A stretch of 64,000 bases of DNA from Thiohalophilus sp046483665 (GCF_046483665.1 NZ_JAWOCR010000039.1:1-64000), one strand, 5' to 3'; shown: positions 1 through 8,712, numbered from the stretch's first letter. Made by a program: numbers and translations. The notes: a model not told the origin generated them from the sequence alone.

Positions 1-1055
1 CGCGGGGCTTCGGTACAGCCGTAACCGGTGCCGGCCTTCGGTTCGATGAATTCAGCGCTTTGCGAAGGTATTTGATAGTTATCCAGCAGACGTATGGCTT
101 CCTCGAAGGCATGGCAGGTTTCGATGGCGCGGGCGATGATCGAATGAAACACATTCCGGCTGGGCAGCTGCAAACCGATTTCGTCGATCAATGCCTGGAG
201 ATTTTCAGACAGACAATCCCGGTTGAGATTCAGACGCGCCAGCGGTCCGACCAGGTAAGGTTTGTCGTCCAGCACCGAATAGAGGGAAGTGGAGTGGGGC
301 TCCTGATATTCGCGAAAATGTTGCTCGTATTCATCAATGGCAATATCCAGCCCGGCATCCGAGACCAGTCGCCCGCGGGACATCGGATATTCCTGCTCGT
401 GACGCAGAGCAACGCTGACAAACGTCTGCCTGTCATCGGGCAAGTTCAGTCCGGCTGTCCAGCGTATCAGTTCTTTGGCCTGCGGCAGGGCAGCCTGCAG
501 CTCATCCCGCAAGGATTCTACGGCCCCGGGTGAGGGCGCCTGATGAAATCCGCCGACACAGACCCCGACCGGATGGACCGAACGCCCCCCGAACAGGCTG
601 ATAAGCTTGTTGCCCAGTGCCTGCAGTTGCAGGCCTCGCTGCACGGCCTCGGGATGTACCTGCGCCATTTCGATGGCGTTATTAAAGCCGAGAAAATCCG
701 GTGCGGCGAGCAAATGGATATGCAACGTGTGACTCTGGATCCATTCGCCACAGTACATGGCGCGGCGCATGGAATGTATCCAATCGTTATCGGGCGTGCC
801 GAAAACCTGCTCGATCGCCTGTACCGCACTCATTTGATAGGCTACGGGACAGATACCACAGATCCGGGCGACCATGTCCGGGACTTCACTATAGTTATGG
901 CCTTCGAGAAACTTCTCGAACAGGCGGGGCGGCTCGAAGATGCGCAGTTGTAGTTTTTCGATTTGCCCGTCACGCGCCAGCAGCTCCAGTGCGCCTTCTC
1001 CTTCGACCCGCGCCAGCACCGGCACCTGAATACGAATATCGCGTTGCTCGTCCAT
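1..1055 (-). CDS. hydA: Group 3b [NiFe] hydrogenase large subunit, partial
   Basis: Catalytic subunit of a cytoplasmic NAD(P)-linked bidirectional hydrogenase (sulfhydrogenase type). About 351 N-terminal codons are present; the C-terminus, with the second DPCxxC nickel-binding loop, lies beyond base 1. The ATG at 1055 overlaps the hydD stop by one base (TAATG). Residues 64-74 read RICGICPVAYQ, the first nickel-binding loop, and an EAPR motif lies close to the window edge. The position that is His in many hydrogenases is Tyr here, which I recall as usual for group 3b. It is the last gene of hydB-hydG-hydD-hydA, whose partner subunits support the group 3b call over uptake types. Family is secure; the direction of physiological electron flow is not visible. 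Confidence 0.93.
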   Translation of the reverse strand, partial: MDEQRDIRIQVPVLARVEGEGALELLARDGQIEKLQLRIFEPPRLFEKFLEGHNYSEVPDMVARICGICPVAYQMSAVQAIEQVFGTPDNDWIHSMRRAMYCGEWIQSHTLHIHLLAAPDFLGFNNAIEMAQVHPEAVQRGLQLQALGNKLISLFGGRSVHPVGVCVGGFHQAPSPGAVESLRDELQAALPQAKELIRWTAGLNLPDDRQTFVSVALRHEQEYPMSRGRLVSDAGLDIAIDEYEQHFREYQEPHSTSLYSVLDDKPYLVGPLARLNLNRDCLSENLQALIDEIGLQLPSRNVFHSIIARAIETCHAFEEAIRLLDNYQIPSQSAEFIEPKAGTGYGCTEAP

Positions 1056-1846
1056 TAATCGCCCCGTTTCCAGCGTTGTCCTGCGGCCGTGAACGGCTCG
1101 GCACCACTGTTGATAAAATGAAACCGTCGACCGACGGTCGCAGGCAGCAGTCCCAGTTGACGAAATTCCTCGCCCAGCGCGTCGGTATTAATATTTTCGG
1201 CCGGACCGTAGCAGGCGTAACAATCGCGTCCCAGTGACGGACAGATGGCCCCGCAACCGGTGCGGGTGACCGGCCCCATGCACGGCTCTCCTTTAGTCAC
1301 CATGACACAGACATTCAACTGCCGTTTACACTCAAGACAAACCTTGTCCTGTTCCAGCACCGGTACGGCGCCGTGCAACAGGGATCGTATCGCGCCCATC
1401 ACCTGTCGACCATTGACCGGACAGCCCCATAATTCATGGTCCACTTTGATGTGCTGTGAAATGGGCGTGGATGTCGCCAGACTATCGATATATTGTGGCG
1501 AGGCATACACATCGGCCAGCCATTGTTTGCCGTCGGCGAGGTTGCGCAGCGCCTGCAATCCCCCGGCAGTGGCACAGGCACCAATGGTGATCAGATAGCG
1601 ACTGTTACGGCGAATGGCCTGGATTCGTTCTTCATCATGAGAAGTACAGATACTCCCTTCGACAAAGGCAATATCGACCTGCGCTTCGGGATTCATCGGC
1701 CCCGCTTCCGCAAAATGCACCAGCTCTACCTGTTGTGCAAGGCTCAACAACGCCTCACCGGCGTTGAGAAACGCAAGCTGGCAACCGTCACAGGACGCGA
1801 ATTTATGCACCGCCACGCGAGGTTTGACAGTGTGTTTATCGCTCAT
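1055..1846 (-). CDS. hydD: Group 3b [NiFe] hydrogenase small subunit
   Basis: Electron-transferring small subunit, 263 residues from the ATG at 1846. That start lies one base after the hydG stop, so I prefer it to a longer frame opening at 1960 that would run inside hydG. Iron-sulfur ligands are visible as CDGCQ near the N-terminus, GACATAGG in the middle, WGCPV, and a C-terminal set CLECKRQ...CMGP...CGAICPS...CYACYGP. There is no Tat signal, so the protein should be cytoplasmic like other group 3 enzymes. It pairs with HydA, passing electrons through its FeS clusters to the HydB and HydG diaphorase module encoded upstream. Confidence 0.93.
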   Translation of the reverse strand: MSDKHTVKPRVAVHKFASCDGCQLAFLNAGEALLSLAQQVELVHFAEAGPMNPEAQVDIAFVEGSICTSHDEERIQAIRRNSRYLITIGACATAGGLQALRNLADGKQWLADVYASPQYIDSLATSTPISQHIKVDHELWGCPVNGRQVMGAIRSLLHGAVPVLEQDKVCLECKRQLNVCVMVTKGEPCMGPVTRTGCGAICPSLGRDCYACYGPAENINTDALGEEFRQLGLLPATVGRRFHFINSGAEPFTAAGQRWKRGD

Positions 1847-1847
1847 C

Positions 1848-2681
1848 CTAAAATCCTTTAACCCCAAGCAGAGTCTTGATCCGGGAATAATTGAATACCG
1901 GCCCATCCTTGCAGACAAAGTGCGGGCCGTGCTGGCAGTGGCCGCAATGGCCCACGGCACACTGCATGTTACGCTCCATGCTCAGCCAGATGGACGACTC
2001 GGGCACGTTACGGGGTAACAGTTCCTTGATCGCCGCGATCATCATCCCTTCGGGGCCGCACATCATGACGCTGCAATTTTGCGGGTCGAAGTCGATTTGA
2101 TCCACCAGTTCAGTAATGTGGCCGGTGGCCCAGGGCCAGCCCTGACCACCCTGACTGGCCGCCAGCACGACCTGGGTATCGGGCATGCTGTTCCAGGTTT
2201 CGTATTTCTCACGCCAGATAAGATCATCGGCGTGCTTCACGCCTTGCATGATGATCAGCCTTCGAAACCGCTCGCGGCGCTTCAATACATAATTGATCAC
2301 CGAGACGACGGGTGCGCAACCCAGCCCGCCGGTAATTAACACCAAATCTCTGCCCTCGGCCTGCTGCATGGGCCAGCCACGTCCGTAGGCGCCGCGCACG
2401 CCAATGTGATCGCCTTCCTGCAAACCGGCCAGCACATTGGTTACCCGGCCGAGACGGCGGATCGTATGATCGTAAGCGTGTTCATCTTCCGGATCCGAAA
2501 CGATCGAAATCGGGACTTCTCCCACGCCATAGACATACAGCATGTTGAACTGACCCGGATCAAACCGGTAGGCCTCGTGTACCTGGGGGTCGGTGAAGCG
2601 CAGACGCAGGGTAAATATATCGCGGCTCTCCTCCAGGCGTTCGAATATCACGGCTTCATGCGGCATATACGGTGAACTCAT
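1848..2681 (-). CDS. hydG: Hydrogenase NAD(P)/FAD-binding subunit (gamma)
   Basis: Ferredoxin-NADP reductase-like subunit of 277 residues that links the hydrogenase to the pyridine nucleotide pool. An FAD-binding barrel comes first (FDPGQFNMLYVYGVGEVPIS), then an NAD(P) fold (LVLITGGLGCAPV, CGPEGMM), then a C-terminal [2Fe-2S] ligand set (MQCAVGHCGHCQHGPHFVC). The same architecture occurs in HydG of archaeal sulfhydrogenase and in dihydroorotate dehydrogenase electron-transfer subunits; the neighbouring hydrogenase genes settle the assignment. Its start overlaps the hydB stop by four bases (ATGA), implying translational coupling. Confidence 0.92.
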   Translation of the reverse strand: MSSPYMPHEAVIFERLEESRDIFTLRLRFTDPQVHEAYRFDPGQFNMLYVYGVGEVPISIVSDPEDEHAYDHTIRRLGRVTNVLAGLQEGDHIGVRGAYGRGWPMQQAEGRDLVLITGGLGCAPVVSVINYVLKRRERFRRLIIMQGVKHADDLIWREKYETWNSMPDTQVVLAASQGGQGWPWATGHITELVDQIDFDPQNCSVMMCGPEGMMIAAIKELLPRNVPESSIWLSMERNMQCAVGHCGHCQHGPHFVCKDGPVFNYSRIKTLLGVKGF

Positions 2682-3787
2682 GCGCTATCGCTCCCGCAAA
2701 TAGCCTGCAGCTCCTCGGTCACATCGATACCGACCGGACACCAGGCAATACAGCGTCCGCAACCGACGCAACCGCTGCGTCCGTACTGATCATGCCAGCT
2801 GCCGAACTTGTGAGTCAGCCACTGACGATAGCGCTCGCGGGTCTGCTGACGCAGGGTCTTACCGTGGATATAACTGTGGCCGGCAGTAAAACAGGAATCC
2901 CACTGACGTACGTGTTCCGAACTGCGCCCGTCCAATGGCGCCAGCTCTTCCTCGCTGTGACAAAAACAGGTCGGACAGACCGAGGTGCAATTACCGCAGG
3001 AGAGACAGCGTGCCGCCACTTCGTCCCAGCGTTCATGGTCGAGATTGGCAAACAGCGCATCGCGCAACTGTTTCCCCGGAACCTTTCTCAACTGTTCATG
3101 CGCCTTTTCCTGCTGTATCTCGATCGCTTCACAATGACCATCGGTCAGCGGTATCAGATTCAAACGCGCCATCACCGCCTCCCCCGCCTCACTGCCGGCC
3201 TGCACCCGGAAGCCATCGTCGAGCTCATCGAGCGCCAGATCATATCCGGTTTGCGCCACCGGCCCGTCGCCGGTGGAAGCACAAAAGCAGGTTGAGGCCG
3301 GATGCGAACAGTTGACGGCAATCAGCAGGAGATTCTTGCGGCGTGCGGCATAGGCCGGATCACGAAACTCGCCGTCGAGGAAATGGTGGTCCTGCAGGGC
3401 CAGGGCAGCCAGATCGCAGGCCCGGACACCGAAGATCGCCCGTTTTGGTACCGCTGGCGTGGCTGATTCAAACTGCAATCGCCCGTCGTTATTGCGGTCG
3501 ACACGCCACAGGGTCTCGCGAGGGACGAATAAAAACGGTTTCAGGGCCTGGGGGCCGTTGGCCCAGGCAAAATAGCGGACATTGTTGTCCTGAACTTCAC
3601 CGCAATATTCGCCGGGATACTGGTTAACCTGCAAACCCCGGGGCAGTTGATCGACGTGGCTCAGGAGCTCATAGACAATGGCATCGTTTTGCCATTGCGG
3701 GCCGATGCACTCGTAACCTTCTGCCTGGACGACTTCCAGCAGCAGCGGCAGGCGCTCACGCAGTAAAAAAGCGTCCTTTTTCCCCAT
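2678..3787 (-). CDS. hydB: Hydrogenase iron-sulfur subunit (beta)
   Basis: Subunit of 369 residues carrying electron-relay clusters between the diaphorase and hydrogenase halves. The C-terminal third holds two ferredoxin-type sets, CLSCGNCTSVCPTCFC and GCVGCGRCIAWCPVGID, typical of the 4Fe-4S dicluster protein of sulfhydrogenases. An inner CSHPASTCFC segment is also conserved in this family as I recall it. It is the first gene of a four-gene operon with overlaps or one-base gaps throughout, starting at the ATG at 3787. A possible sigma70 promoter lies 30-60 bases upstream. In Pyrococcus the equivalent subunit was tied to S0 reduction; here that activity is only an inference. Confidence 0.92.
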   Translation of the reverse strand: MGKKDAFLLRERLPLLLEVVQAEGYECIGPQWQNDAIVYELLSHVDQLPRGLQVNQYPGEYCGEVQDNNVRYFAWANGPQALKPFLFVPRETLWRVDRNNDGRLQFESATPAVPKRAIFGVRACDLAALALQDHHFLDGEFRDPAYAARRKNLLLIAVNCSHPASTCFCASTGDGPVAQTGYDLALDELDDGFRVQAGSEAGEAVMARLNLIPLTDGHCEAIEIQQEKAHEQLRKVPGKQLRDALFANLDHERWDEVAARCLSCGNCTSVCPTCFCHSEEELAPLDGRSSEHVRQWDSCFTAGHSYIHGKTLRQQTRERYRQWLTHKFGSWHDQYGRSGCVGCGRCIAWCPVGIDVTEELQAICGSDSA

Positions 3788-3817
3788 CCTTTGACCCTGG
3801 CAAGTATTGAGTCTTCA

Positions 3818-3847
3818 AGCGTAGCCAGCGGGGGTGGTCGGCGTCAA
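3818..3847 (-). promoter_or_regulatory. Possible sigma70 promoter of hydBGDA
   Basis: On the minus strand a TTGACG hexamer and a TACGCT hexamer are separated by 18 bases, about 30 bases before the hydB start. It is the best match in this stretch. No sigma54 motif was found near it. Confidence 0.35.
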
Positions 3848-3997
3848 ACCATTCCGCTGCCATTTTAAGGAATTAACCCGCGACGTCCTGCAAATCAGAT
3901 AGCAGGATGAACGCCCCGCCGGCGCGATATCAGGGGCAAAGTGCGTTCCACGTAGCCTTCTCCCGATCGGGGGCTGTGCGCTTAACCGGCTATAATA

Positions 3998-4070
3998 CTC
4001 TCGCAAAGACGCAGAGCCGCGGAGAGTGATCAATATCCATTCTCTTTGCGCCGTGGCGTCTCTGCGAGAG
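3998..4070. repeat. Inverted repeat of CGCAGAG-type units
   Basis: The left arm (3998-4026) starts CTCTCGCAAAGACGC and the right arm (4042-4070) ends GCGTCTCTGCGAGAG, so the two arms are imperfect reverse complements around a 15 base AT-rich centre. The same CGCAGAG / GCGTCTCTGCG motif recurs at 4638-4652, 33988-34003 and 42481-42515. Confidence 0.8.
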
Positions 4071-4117
4071 ATACGCTTTTTCCTTCTGCTGCATCCCGGG
4101 CCAGAACCGCCAGTTCA

Positions 4118-4143
4118 GGTGGAACCGCTTCGCTTGTTCCACC
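4118..4143. repeat. GGTGGAAC hairpin
   Basis: GGTGGAAC and GTTCCACC form a perfect 8 bp stem around a 10 base loop that is itself a near repeat (CGCTTCGCTT). It resembles short intergenic hairpins dispersed in gammaproteobacterial genomes. It has no T-run, so it is not a classical terminator. Confidence 0.6.
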
Positions 4144-4180
4144 CTACAGGGGATGAGCGGGTATTAGTGGGAACGTTTAT

Positions 4181-4444
4181 TTAACCGCGTACGGCCTGTT
4201 CCATGCGGGCCATGGCTGACTGCCAGGGCTCATCATGAATCCGGTTGTCGGCCATCAATTCCATTAACCCGTAAGCCAGCTGCCGGTTTTCGGGCGTAAA
4301 TTCCTTGAGCTTGCCGAGCATATACATGTGCCCGGTCTTCTCCACGTTCAGCGTAGAGACCAGCGCGAACAACAATAACGATTGCCCCGAACGGGGATCC
4401 GCCTCGATGATCGACGCTACCTGTTCCAGTACATCATTCGACAT
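4181..4444 (-). CDS. Unknown small protein, 87 aa
   Basis: I do not recognise this family. The ATG at 4444 is chosen because GGAGA lies 7 bases before it; an in-frame GTG two codons earlier is less likely. The protein is soluble, helical and Met-rich, with a middle that reads STLNVEKTGHMYMLGKLKEF. It has no cysteines and no membrane segment. It lies downstream of fba on the same strand but beyond the fba terminator, with its own spacer of repeats, so it is probably a separate transcript. Codon use resembles its neighbours. Its position between the sugar-phosphate block and the hydrogenase operon gives no firm clue to function. Confidence 0.6.
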   Translation of the reverse strand: MSNDVLEQVASIIEADPRSGQSLLLFALVSTLNVEKTGHMYMLGKLKEFTPENRQLAYGLMELMADNRIHDEPWQSAMARMEQAVRG

Positions 4445-4488
4445 AATCACTTCTCCGGAGATGAATATCCAACGCAGAGGCGCTGGAT

Positions 4489-4630
4489 ATAATTTTGAAT
4501 GTTGAATTTTAAATTTTGGATTTTCATTCCGGGGGTACTGGCCGGTTTAGCGTGCCACGTGCGGAGCGATCCTCGGCAGTCTGTCACTAACGTGACTGCC
4601 AATTCAAAATTCAACATTAAAAATTCAAAA
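4489..4630. repeat. AT-rich inverted repeat (TTCAAAATTCAA type)
   Basis: The left arm (about 4489-4526) carries TTTTGAATGTTGAATTTTAA and the right arm (about 4600-4630) its imperfect reverse complement AATTCAAAATTCAACATTAA. They flank a GC-rich centre containing the hairpin GGCAGTC...GACTGCC (4577-4602). A CGCAGAG-type unit follows at 4638-4652. The element lies between the fba terminator and the 87 aa gene. Confidence 0.7.
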
Positions 4631-4673
4631 CTATTTTTTGCGTCTCTGCGTTGAGATCTTCTTTTGTTCCAAT

Positions 4674-4700
4674 AAAAAAGGCGGGCCGAGGCCCGCCTTT
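4674..4700 (-). terminator. Intrinsic terminator after fba
   Basis: Read on the minus strand, AAAGGCGGGCC-TC-GGCCCGCCTTTTTT gives an 8 bp GC stem followed by six T residues, 23 bases after the fba stop. It should end the tkt-to-fba transcript. Confidence 0.9.
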
Positions 4701-4722
4701 GCTACAGCGATAGTCCGTAGAA

Positions 4723-5799
4723 TTAAGCCGCCTTGGACTTGACCTTCGGATCCAGCTCGCCGGAAGCGTAACGCTCAACCATTTTTTCCAGGTTGAGCAC
4801 GTCGATCTTGCTGGCATTGCCGGCGCAACCGAAGGCTTCGAAGCGGGCCTTGCAGATATCCTTCATGGCCCTGGTAGATTCCTTGAGGAATTTACGCGGA
4901 TCGAAGTTGCTCGGGTTGTCGGCCAGGTGCTTGCGGATGGCACCGGTCGAGGCCATACGCAGGTCGGTGTCGATGTTGACCTTGCGTACGCCGTGCTTGA
5001 TGCCTTCCTGTATTTCATGCACCGGCACACCATAGGTTACACCCATGTCGCCACCGTGGTTGTTGATGATTTCCAGCCACTCCTGCGGAACGGAAGACGA
5101 ACCGTGCATCACCAGGTGGGTATCCGGAATGCGCTCGTGAATTTCCTTGATGCGGTCGATGCGCAGAATGTCGCCGGTCGGCTCCTTGGTGAACTTGTAA
5201 GCACCGTGGGATGTGCCGATGGCGATGGCCAGCGCGTCAACACCGGTCTGGGCCACAAAATCCGCCGCCTCTTGCGGATCGGTCAGCAGCATGTCCATGT
5301 CCAGCTTGCCTTCGGCGCCGTGGCCGTCTTCTTCACCCATTTCGCCGGTTTCCAGCGAGCCCAGGCAACCCAGTTCGCCTTCGACGGAAACACCGCCGGC
5401 GTGGGCCATTTCCACGACCTTGCGGGTGACGTTGACATTGTATTCATAAGAGGCCGGGGTCTTCATGTCTTCCATCAGGGAGCCATCCATCATGACCGAG
5501 CTGAAGCCGGACTGGATGGAACGCAGGCAGACACCCGGCGCGGAACCGTGGTCCTGATGCATGACAACCGGAATATGCGGGTACATTTCCAGCGCGGCGG
5601 TAATCAGGTGGCGCAGGAACGGTTCGCCCGCGTAGGAACGCGCACCGGCCGAACCCTGCATGATGACCGGGCTGTTGGTTTCGTCAGCAGCTTGCATGAT
5701 GGCATGCACCTGCTCCATGTTATTGACGTTGAACGCCGGCATGCCATAACCAACTTCAGCGGCATGATCCAGCAATTGACGGAGTGAAATCAGGGCCAT
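4723..5799 (-). CDS. fba: Fructose-bisphosphate aldolase, class II (Calvin cycle type)
   Basis: Zinc enzyme of 358 residues that condenses dihydroxyacetone phosphate with glyceraldehyde 3-phosphate (and with erythrose 4-phosphate in the Calvin cycle). Metal and substrate motifs are visible: HQDHGSAPG, EGELGCLG, AIAIGTSHGAYK and VMHGSSSVPQEW. The length and the insert around EEDGHGAEGKLD fit the subfamily often named cbbA or fbaA in autotrophic proteobacteria. A strong AAGGAGGTCCC precedes the ATG at 5799. It is the last gene of tkt-gap-pgk-pyk-fba and is followed by a strong terminator. Whether its main flux is glycolytic or Calvin is not decided by sequence, since no RuBisCO or cbbP is in the window. 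Confidence 0.95.
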   Translation of the reverse strand: MALISLRQLLDHAAEVGYGMPAFNVNNMEQVHAIMQAADETNSPVIMQGSAGARSYAGEPFLRHLITAALEMYPHIPVVMHQDHGSAPGVCLRSIQSGFSSVMMDGSLMEDMKTPASYEYNVNVTRKVVEMAHAGGVSVEGELGCLGSLETGEMGEEDGHGAEGKLDMDMLLTDPQEAADFVAQTGVDALAIAIGTSHGAYKFTKEPTGDILRIDRIKEIHERIPDTHLVMHGSSSVPQEWLEIINNHGGDMGVTYGVPVHEIQEGIKHGVRKVNIDTDLRMASTGAIRKHLADNPSNFDPRKFLKESTRAMKDICKARFEAFGCAGNASKIDVLNLEKMVERYASGELDPKVKSKAA

Positions 5800-5867
5800 T
5801 TTCGGGACCTCCTTAAATGTGTGTTTCCGACTATTTTACTGTGTTTCGCTTAATCTTAAAGACTTGA

Positions 5868-7328
5868 TCAGATAAGTGAATTATCCAGATCGATACCGTC
5901 CACATCGCCCACCCGGACGATGGTCATGGCATTGGTACCGCCCTGAACGCCCATCAGGTCGCCCCGGGTAATCACGACCAGGTCACCATCGCGGACCGTG
6001 CCACGTCGCAACAGCTCATCAATGGCTTCCCGGTTAACGGCGGCGCGATCCAGATCGGGCGGGACTTCAAAGCTGACCGGATAGACGCCGCGGTAAAGTG
6101 TCACCTTTCTACGCGTCTCCACATAGCTCGTCAAGGCGTAGATGGGGATCCCCGAGCTGATGCGCGACATCCAGCGCGTGGTCGAGCCAGACTCGGTCAG
6201 AGCCGCGATCGCCTTGACCCCGAGATGGTTCGCCGTATACATGGCCGCCATGGCAATGGCCTCATCGATGCGTTTGAAGCGGGTATCGATGCGATGGTCG
6301 GAACGCTTGGCGGTGCGCTGTTTTTCGGCCTCGCGGCAGATCCGGTCCATGGCGGCAATGGCACTGTCCGGATAGCGACCGCTGGCCGTTTCGGCCGAGA
6401 GCATCACCGCATCAGTACCGTCCAGCACCGCGTTGGCCACGTCAAAAACCTCGGCCCGGGTCGGGATATGACTGGTGATCATTGACTCCATCATCTGGGT
6501 TGCCGTAATCACCACCCGATTCATGGCACGGGCCTTGCTGATCAGGTTCTTCTGTACCGGTGGCAGGGCGGCATCGCCGATTTCAACGCCCAGATCGCCG
6601 CGGGCAATCATAATCACATCCGAGGCATCGATGATCTCCTCGACCTTGTCCAGGGCATCGGCGCGCTCGATCTTGGCCACTACATGGGCGTTACTCCCTG
6701 CCGCTTCGATCAGCTGGCGGGCCTCGTTAACATCCGCCGCATTGCGCGGAAAGGAGACCGCGATGTAATCGGCCTTCATGGCAGCGGCCGTCTTGATGTC
6801 CTCACGATCCTTGTGGGTCAGGGCCGGTGCCGACAGGCCGCCGCCCTGTTTGTTAAGTCCCTTGCGATCCGACAATTCGCCACCGACCACGACACGACAA
6901 TGCACCTCGGGCCCTTCGATGGAGTCGACCCACAGGACGATCCGCCCGTCATCCAGCAACAGGGTGTCGCCGCGGGTCACATCCTCGGGCAACTCCTTGT
7001 AGGCCATGCCGACCCGCTCAAGCGTCCCGGCTTCGGGATCCAGCTTGGTATCGAGGATGAAGCTCTCGCCATCCTTGAGGGTGATCTTGCCGTCCTTGAA
7101 ACGCTCGATGCGGATCTTCGGGCCCTGCAGGTCGCACATCACCCCGACCTGGCGGCCATGGGCGCGAGCCCGGTTGCGGATCTTCTCGGCCCGATCCATG
7201 TGCTCTTCCGGCGTGCCGTGGGAAAAATTGATCCGGGCAACATCCACCCCGGCCTCGATGATCTTGTCCATCACCTTGGGATCATCGGTCGCGGGACCGA
7301 GCGTGGCAACAATTTTAGTTCTTCTCAT
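5868..7328 (-). CDS. pyk: Pyruvate kinase
   Basis: Converts phosphoenolpyruvate and ADP to pyruvate and ATP. The 486 residues start MRRTKIVATLGPA and contain RINFSHG, the catalytic lysine region VAKIERADALD, the metal motif IARGDLGVEIG and the phosphate-binding MLSAETASGRYP. The order is N-terminal barrel, inserted B domain, barrel, then a C-terminal regulatory domain. It sits between pgk and fba, a placement seen in many gammaproteobacteria where pyk travels with the cbb block. The first codon at 7328 overlaps no other gene. The 68 base gap to fba holds no terminator, so co-transcription is likely. Confidence 0.95.
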   Translation of the reverse strand: MRRTKIVATLGPATDDPKVMDKIIEAGVDVARINFSHGTPEEHMDRAEKIRNRARAHGRQVGVMCDLQGPKIRIERFKDGKITLKDGESFILDTKLDPEAGTLERVGMAYKELPEDVTRGDTLLLDDGRIVLWVDSIEGPEVHCRVVVGGELSDRKGLNKQGGGLSAPALTHKDREDIKTAAAMKADYIAVSFPRNAADVNEARQLIEAAGSNAHVVAKIERADALDKVEEIIDASDVIMIARGDLGVEIGDAALPPVQKNLISKARAMNRVVITATQMMESMITSHIPTRAEVFDVANAVLDGTDAVMLSAETASGRYPDSAIAAMDRICREAEKQRTAKRSDHRIDTRFKRIDEAIAMAAMYTANHLGVKAIAALTESGSTTRWMSRISSGIPIYALTSYVETRRKVTLYRGVYPVSFEVPPDLDRAAVNREAIDELLRRGTVRDGDLVVITRGDLMGVQGGTNAMTIVRVGDVDGIDLDNSLI

Positions 7329-7388
7329 AGGTCTAGTGACGGGTTCCTGTTACCGGCCGGCAAATCTGCCGATTGGATAATTGATAGC

Positions 7389-7411
7389 AGCTGGCCGTTG
7401 TCCGGCCAGCT
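7389..7411. repeat. Perfect hairpin AGCTGGCCG-N5-CGGCCAGCT
   Basis: A 9 bp perfect stem with a 5 base loop lies in the pgk-pyk spacer. There is no T-run in the minus direction, so it is more likely an RNA processing or stability hairpin than a full terminator. Confidence 0.7.
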
Positions 7412-7420
7412 CTCATACGA

Positions 7421-7448
7421 CTCGTTACTCGTCCCTCGTAACTCGTCA
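7421..7448. repeat. Four degenerate 7 bp units, ACTCGTN type
   Basis: ACTCGTT, ACTCGTC, CCTCGTA and ACTCGTC follow one another without gaps just after the pgk stop. The same motif is perfect at 38177-38204 (CTCGTCC x4). Confidence 0.8.
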
Positions 7449-7451
7449 CTG

Positions 7452-8636
7452 TTATTTTTTGGCCCGTTCTTCCAGCATGGCCACGGCCGGCAGAGTCTTG
7501 CCTTCCAGGTATTCCAGGAAGGCACCGCCGGCGGTCGAGATGTAGGAGACCTTGTCATAAATATCATACTTCTGGATTGCCGCGATGGTATCGCCGCCTC
7601 CGGCCAGGCTGAAGCCCCTGGCATTGGCAATGGCCATGGAAATGGTTTTCGTGCCTTCGCCGAACTGGTCGAACTCGAACACCCCGACCGGACCGTTCCA
7701 GACAATGGTACCGGCTTTGGCGATAATGTCTGCCAGTTGCTGCGCAGAATCGGGACCAATATCGAAGATCATATCGTCCTCTTCCACTTCATCCACCTTC
7801 TTCGCAACCGCCGGCTCGTTTTCATCGAACTTCTTGCCAACCACGACATCGGTGGCGATCGGAATACTGGCGCCGGCCGCTTCGGCCTTTTGCATCAGGT
7901 CTTTGGCGGTATCCACCAGGTCCTCTTCACACAGTGACTTGCCAACCGGGTGACCCGCCGCCTTGATAAAGGTATTGGCGATGCCGCCGCCGACCACCAG
8001 CTGGTCGACCTTGGTAGACAGCGCTTCAAGGACGGTCAGCTTGGTGGAGACCTTGGAACCGCCGACAATGGCCACCATCGGGCGGGCCGGATCGGCCAGT
8101 GCCTTGCCCAGCGCTTCCAGCTCTTCAGCCAGCAGCAGACCGGCACAGGCGGTCGGGGCAAATTTACCTACACCATGGGTCGAGGCCTGGGCACGGTGCG
8201 CGGTGCCAAAGGCATCCATCACGAAGACGTCGCACAGCGCGGCGTATTTTTTCGCCAGGGTTTCGTCATCTTTCTTTTCGCCGGCGTTGAAACGCACGTT
8301 TTCCAGCAGGACGACTTCACCTTCAGCCGGTTGCGGGTCGTTTTCCAGATAATCTTTTGCCAGTCGAACCTGCTTGCCCAGCTTGGCAGACATGTCATCG
8401 GCGATCGGCGCCAGGGAGTTTTCCTCGTCCGGCACGCCTTCCTCGGGACGACCGCGATGGGACATGACCATCACCGCCGACGCGCCTGCTTTCAGGCAAA
8501 GCTCGATTGTTGGCATGGAAGCGCTAATCCGCGCATCGGAAGTGACCTTGCCGTTTTTCACCGGCACGTTGAGATCGGCGCGAATCAGTACCCGCTTGCC
8601 GGACAGATCCAGATCCGTCAACTTGATAAAGGACAT
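7452..8636 (-). CDS. pgk: Phosphoglycerate kinase
   Basis: Transfers phosphate between 1,3-bisphosphoglycerate and ADP. The 394 residues match the monomeric bacterial length. Motifs include RADLNVPVKNGKVTSD, MSHRGRPEEG, the hinge-region GGSKVSTK and the ATP-site GGGDTIAAI near the C-terminus. It follows gap with a 183 base spacer full of palindromes, and precedes pyk. The spacer hairpins flanking the gene could give it an mRNA stability different from gap. The start at 8636 is the ATG that opens MSFIKLTDLDLSGKRVLIRA, the usual N-terminus. Confidence 0.96.
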   Translation of the reverse strand: MSFIKLTDLDLSGKRVLIRADLNVPVKNGKVTSDARISASMPTIELCLKAGASAVMVMSHRGRPEEGVPDEENSLAPIADDMSAKLGKQVRLAKDYLENDPQPAEGEVVLLENVRFNAGEKKDDETLAKKYAALCDVFVMDAFGTAHRAQASTHGVGKFAPTACAGLLLAEELEALGKALADPARPMVAIVGGSKVSTKLTVLEALSTKVDQLVVGGGIANTFIKAAGHPVGKSLCEEDLVDTAKDLMQKAEAAGASIPIATDVVVGKKFDENEPAVAKKVDEVEEDDMIFDIGPDSAQQLADIIAKAGTIVWNGPVGVFEFDQFGEGTKTISMAIANARGFSLAGGGDTIAAIQKYDIYDKVSYISTAGGAFLEYLEGKTLPAVAMLEERAKK

Positions 8637-8669
8637 GTTGGGAACTCCGTATTTAATTAAGTCAAAGAA

Positions 8670-8694
8670 TTTTGCTAACGCGGGGTTAGCAAAA
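8670..8694. repeat. Hairpin TTTTGCTAAC-N5-GTTAGCAAAA
   Basis: A perfect 10 bp stem with a 5 base loop lies about 35 bases upstream of pgk. Arms ending in A and T runs make it terminator-like in both directions, so it may partly attenuate read-through from gap into pgk. Confidence 0.65.
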
Positions 8695-8712
8695 GTCTCT
8701 GGTAATAAGTAT

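Larger units (their letters stand above)
3848..4180. other. Gene-free spacer upstream of hydB
   Basis: No coding potential was found. The spacer holds a large inverted repeat built from CGCAGAG-like units (3998-4070) and an 8 bp stem hairpin (4118-4143). The TATAAT at 3991-3996 is on the plus strand with no matching -35 and probably belongs to the repeat. Confidence 0.6.

Noticed and set aside
3991..3996. TATAAT as a plus-strand promoter
   Set aside because: No -35 at the right distance and no plus-strand gene follows; a TATAATAC word also accompanies the repeat at 33981-34080.
6684..7937. 417-codon plus frame across pyk and pgk
   Set aside because: Antisense shadow of pyk and pgk including their spacer; no recognisable domain.
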